NCBI GenBank assembly: GCA_030247575.1
Contig: JAOTRV010000005.1
Span: 124,001-188,000 of the forward strand
From: Sulfuritalea sp.
GTDB lineage: Bacteria > Pseudomonadota > Gammaproteobacteria > Burkholderiales > Rhodocyclaceae
DNA length: 64,000 bases
Direction: 5' to 3'
The position numbers and the translations under genes are program-made. Shown in pieces: positions 62,827-64,000 of the stretch. Under the pieces are notes generated by a model. It did not search any database and was not told the DNA's origin. It saw only the letters and a program-made list of their open reading frames with translations. Position 1 is the first letter of the stretch. Every line of letters begins with the position of its first letter.

Positions 62827-63111
62827 ATGAGCGAAATACGTGTCATCCGCCCGCATGGAGTAACCCTCAAGCGCGCCCGCAAGGGCGCTGAGCACATCGC
62901 CGAGGAACTGGGCGAGGAATTCGGCCTCGACCACGAATGGGACGGCAACATCCTGCGCTTCCAGCGCATGGGCGTTGCCGGGCACATCGAGGTGGGCAAG
63001 AAGGACGTCGAGATCTACGTGAAGCTCGGCTTCCTGCTCATGGCGCTCGCACCGCGCATCGAGCACGAAATCAATCGCTTCTGCGACGAGAACTTCGGCC
63101 CGGTCGCATAG
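62827..63111 (+). CDS. PHA-granule-region protein (PF09650-like)
   Basis: A 94-residue protein of the polyhydroxyalkanoic acid system family. It shows IRVIRPHGVTLKRARKGAEH, DHEWDGNILRFQRMGVAGHI and VGKKDVEIYVKLGFLL, typical of this small family. It is found with PHA or fatty-acid genes, and follows fadD by 17 bp with GGGAGG upstream. Its molecular role is not known. Confidence 0.85.
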   Translation: MSEIRVIRPHGVTLKRARKGAEHIAEELGEEFGLDHEWDGNILRFQRMGVAGHIEVGKKDVEIYVKLGFLLMALAPRIEHEINRFCDENFGPVA

Positions 63112-63135
63112 TCGCCTCTGCCGCGCCGGTCCGAC

Positions 63136-64000
63136 GTGATTCCGCCGCCGGTACTCTTCGGCGCCTTCGATCGCCACAATCTCGGCGACATCCTGCTCGG
63201 GCATGTGGCCGCCGCAGAGACCGGTGGCGGGACATTTGCCGGACTCGCGACGCGGGACCTGACGCCGTGCGGCGGCCAGCGGGTCGCCTCGCTCGACGCC
63301 TTCACGACGCCCCTGACGCTGATCCACGTCGGCGGCGAACTGCTCGACTGCGACGCGGCGCAGGCCGCCTGCATGCTGGATGAAGCGGGCCCGCGCTGGC
63401 GGCGGCAGGCGCCCTACGTGGTGGCCAGGCACGACCTGCCACCCGGCTCGGAGGTCGAGTTCCGGGCGGTCGGCGGTGTCGAACTCGGCGAACGCGACGA
63501 GGCCTTCCGCAACGAAGTGTTCGCCGCCCTGCGCGAAGCCCGCGGCGTCAGCGTGCGGGACCGCACGACGCTGGCGCTGCTCGCCGCCGCCGGCATCGAC
63601 GCCGCGCTGGTTCCCGATCCGGTGACGCGGATCGCCGGGCTGTTCGGCACGCGCATCCTGACCGGAGTCCGGCGCCGCGATCCCTATCTCGCCGTCCAGT
63701 TCGCCGCCGAGTGCGGCGACGACGCGACGCTGGCGGCATTCGCCCGCGGCCTCGACCGCCTCGGCCTGCCCGTGGCGCTGTTCCGCGCCGGCGCCGCGCC
63801 GTGGCACGACGCGCTCGAACCCTACCATCGCCTCGCCATGCGCACCGAGCGTCCGCCGCAGATCGTCGAATCGCTCGACGTATGGGACATCTGCGCCCTG
63901 ATCGCCGGCAGCAGCGGCTATGTCGGCACCAGCCTGCACGGCCGCCTCGTCGCCGAAGCCTTCGGAGTGCCGGCAGTGAGCCTCGAACGCGAGCCGGGGT
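63136..64000 (+). CDS. Polysaccharide pyruvyl transferase family protein, 3' truncated by window edge
   Basis: A reading frame from GTG 63136 stays open to the right edge (288 codons). The end region DICALIAGSSGYVGTSLHGR and AEAFGVPAVSL is the hallmark of the polysaccharide pyruvyl transferase (CsaB/WcaK) fold, and FGAFDRHNLGDILLG near the N-terminus fits its first nucleotide-like loop. These enzymes add pyruvate ketals to surface glycans. An in-frame stop at 63109 means the gene starts between there and 63136; GTG is the best candidate. Confidence 0.8.
   Translation, partial: MIPPPVLFGAFDRHNLGDILLGHVAAAETGGGTFAGLATRDLTPCGGQRVASLDAFTTPLTLIHVGGELLDCDAAQAACMLDEAGPRWRRQAPYVVARHDLPPGSEVEFRAVGGVELGERDEAFRNEVFAALREARGVSVRDRTTLALLAAAGIDAALVPDPVTRIAGLFGTRILTGVRRRDPYLAVQFAAECGDDATLAAFARGLDRLGLPVALFRAGAAPWHDALEPYHRLAMRTERPPQIVESLDVWDICALIAGSSGYVGTSLHGRLVAEAFGVPAVSLEREPG

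Noticed and set aside
63139-63164. A sequence resembling the dispersed repeat at the start of the pyruvyl transferase gene
   Set aside because: Only GTACTCTTCGGCG is shared; the second half does not match, so I left it out of the family.

Overview
The window is a GC-rich chromosomal segment from a facultatively denitrifying betaproteobacterium, most likely a member of the Rhodocyclales (inference from clade II nos genes, cd1 nirS, a RegB/RegA-type redox pair, a PHA-granule-region gene and overall gene style; no rRNA or tRNA is present to confirm it). Almost every base is coding, with ATGA-type overlaps throughout.

Region by region. 1-8.6 kb (+): TonB-system parts (exbB, cut by the left edge, and exbD), a TonB-dependent receptor, a periplasmic His-rich protein, a membrane polyferredoxin, a CcdA/TauE-like membrane protein and an OprC/NosA-type copper receptor. 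8.7-18.2 kb (-): a tightly packed run holding a copper P-type ATPase with a detached metal-binding domain protein, two TauE/TlpA-type redox proteins, a LolD/FtsX-type ABC pair, an eight-helix cysteine-containing membrane protein, a SCO protein and small membrane proteins. It is preceded by a promoter region with an FNR/DNR-like box and a RegA-like box. 18.3-20.6 kb: nirJ (-) divergent from an ankyrin protein and a DUF411 protein (+). 20.6-34.1 kb (-): a clade II nitrous oxide reductase cluster in the order nosZ, cytochrome c, diheme cytochrome c, nosB, nosD, nosG, nosH, nosF, nosL, nosY, tlpA, ubiA-like, second nosD, second sco. 34.3-37.4 kb: a small periplasmic protein gene, the regBA-like two-component pair and a diheme cytochrome c. 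37.4-44.5 kb (-): nirS, a NapC/NirT tetraheme protein, an ethylbenzene-dehydrogenase-like heme protein, a cupredoxin, nirC, nirF, a fused nirDL, nirG and nirH. 44.7-57.6 kb: cobalamin uptake and late-stage assembly (btuB, btuC, btuD, cobO, btuF, cobD, cbiB, cobQ, cobU, cobT, cobS, cobC) with two cobalamin riboswitches. 57.9-64 kb (+): dksA-like, an XRE-family regulator, a decayed btuF copy, an alpha/beta hydrolase, fadD, a PHA-system protein and a polysaccharide pyruvyl transferase gene cut by the right edge.

How it fits together. Copper import (TonB/OprC), copper efflux to the periplasm (P-type ATPase), thiol chemistry (SCO, TlpA, CcdA-like) and NosDFYL-type assembly all serve the copper sites of NosZ, while nirJ/F/D/L/G/H build heme d1 for NirS. 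Two kinds of palindrome recur at these promoters: TTGA-N6-TCAA boxes (FNR/DNR type) and TGCGAC-N5-GTCGCA boxes that resemble RegA/RegR sites. A RegB/RegA-like pair is encoded among them.

A dispersed 24-bp element (core GGCGCTGGCGATACGGC), sometimes joined to a hairpin, occurs about ten times, several times inside coding sequence.
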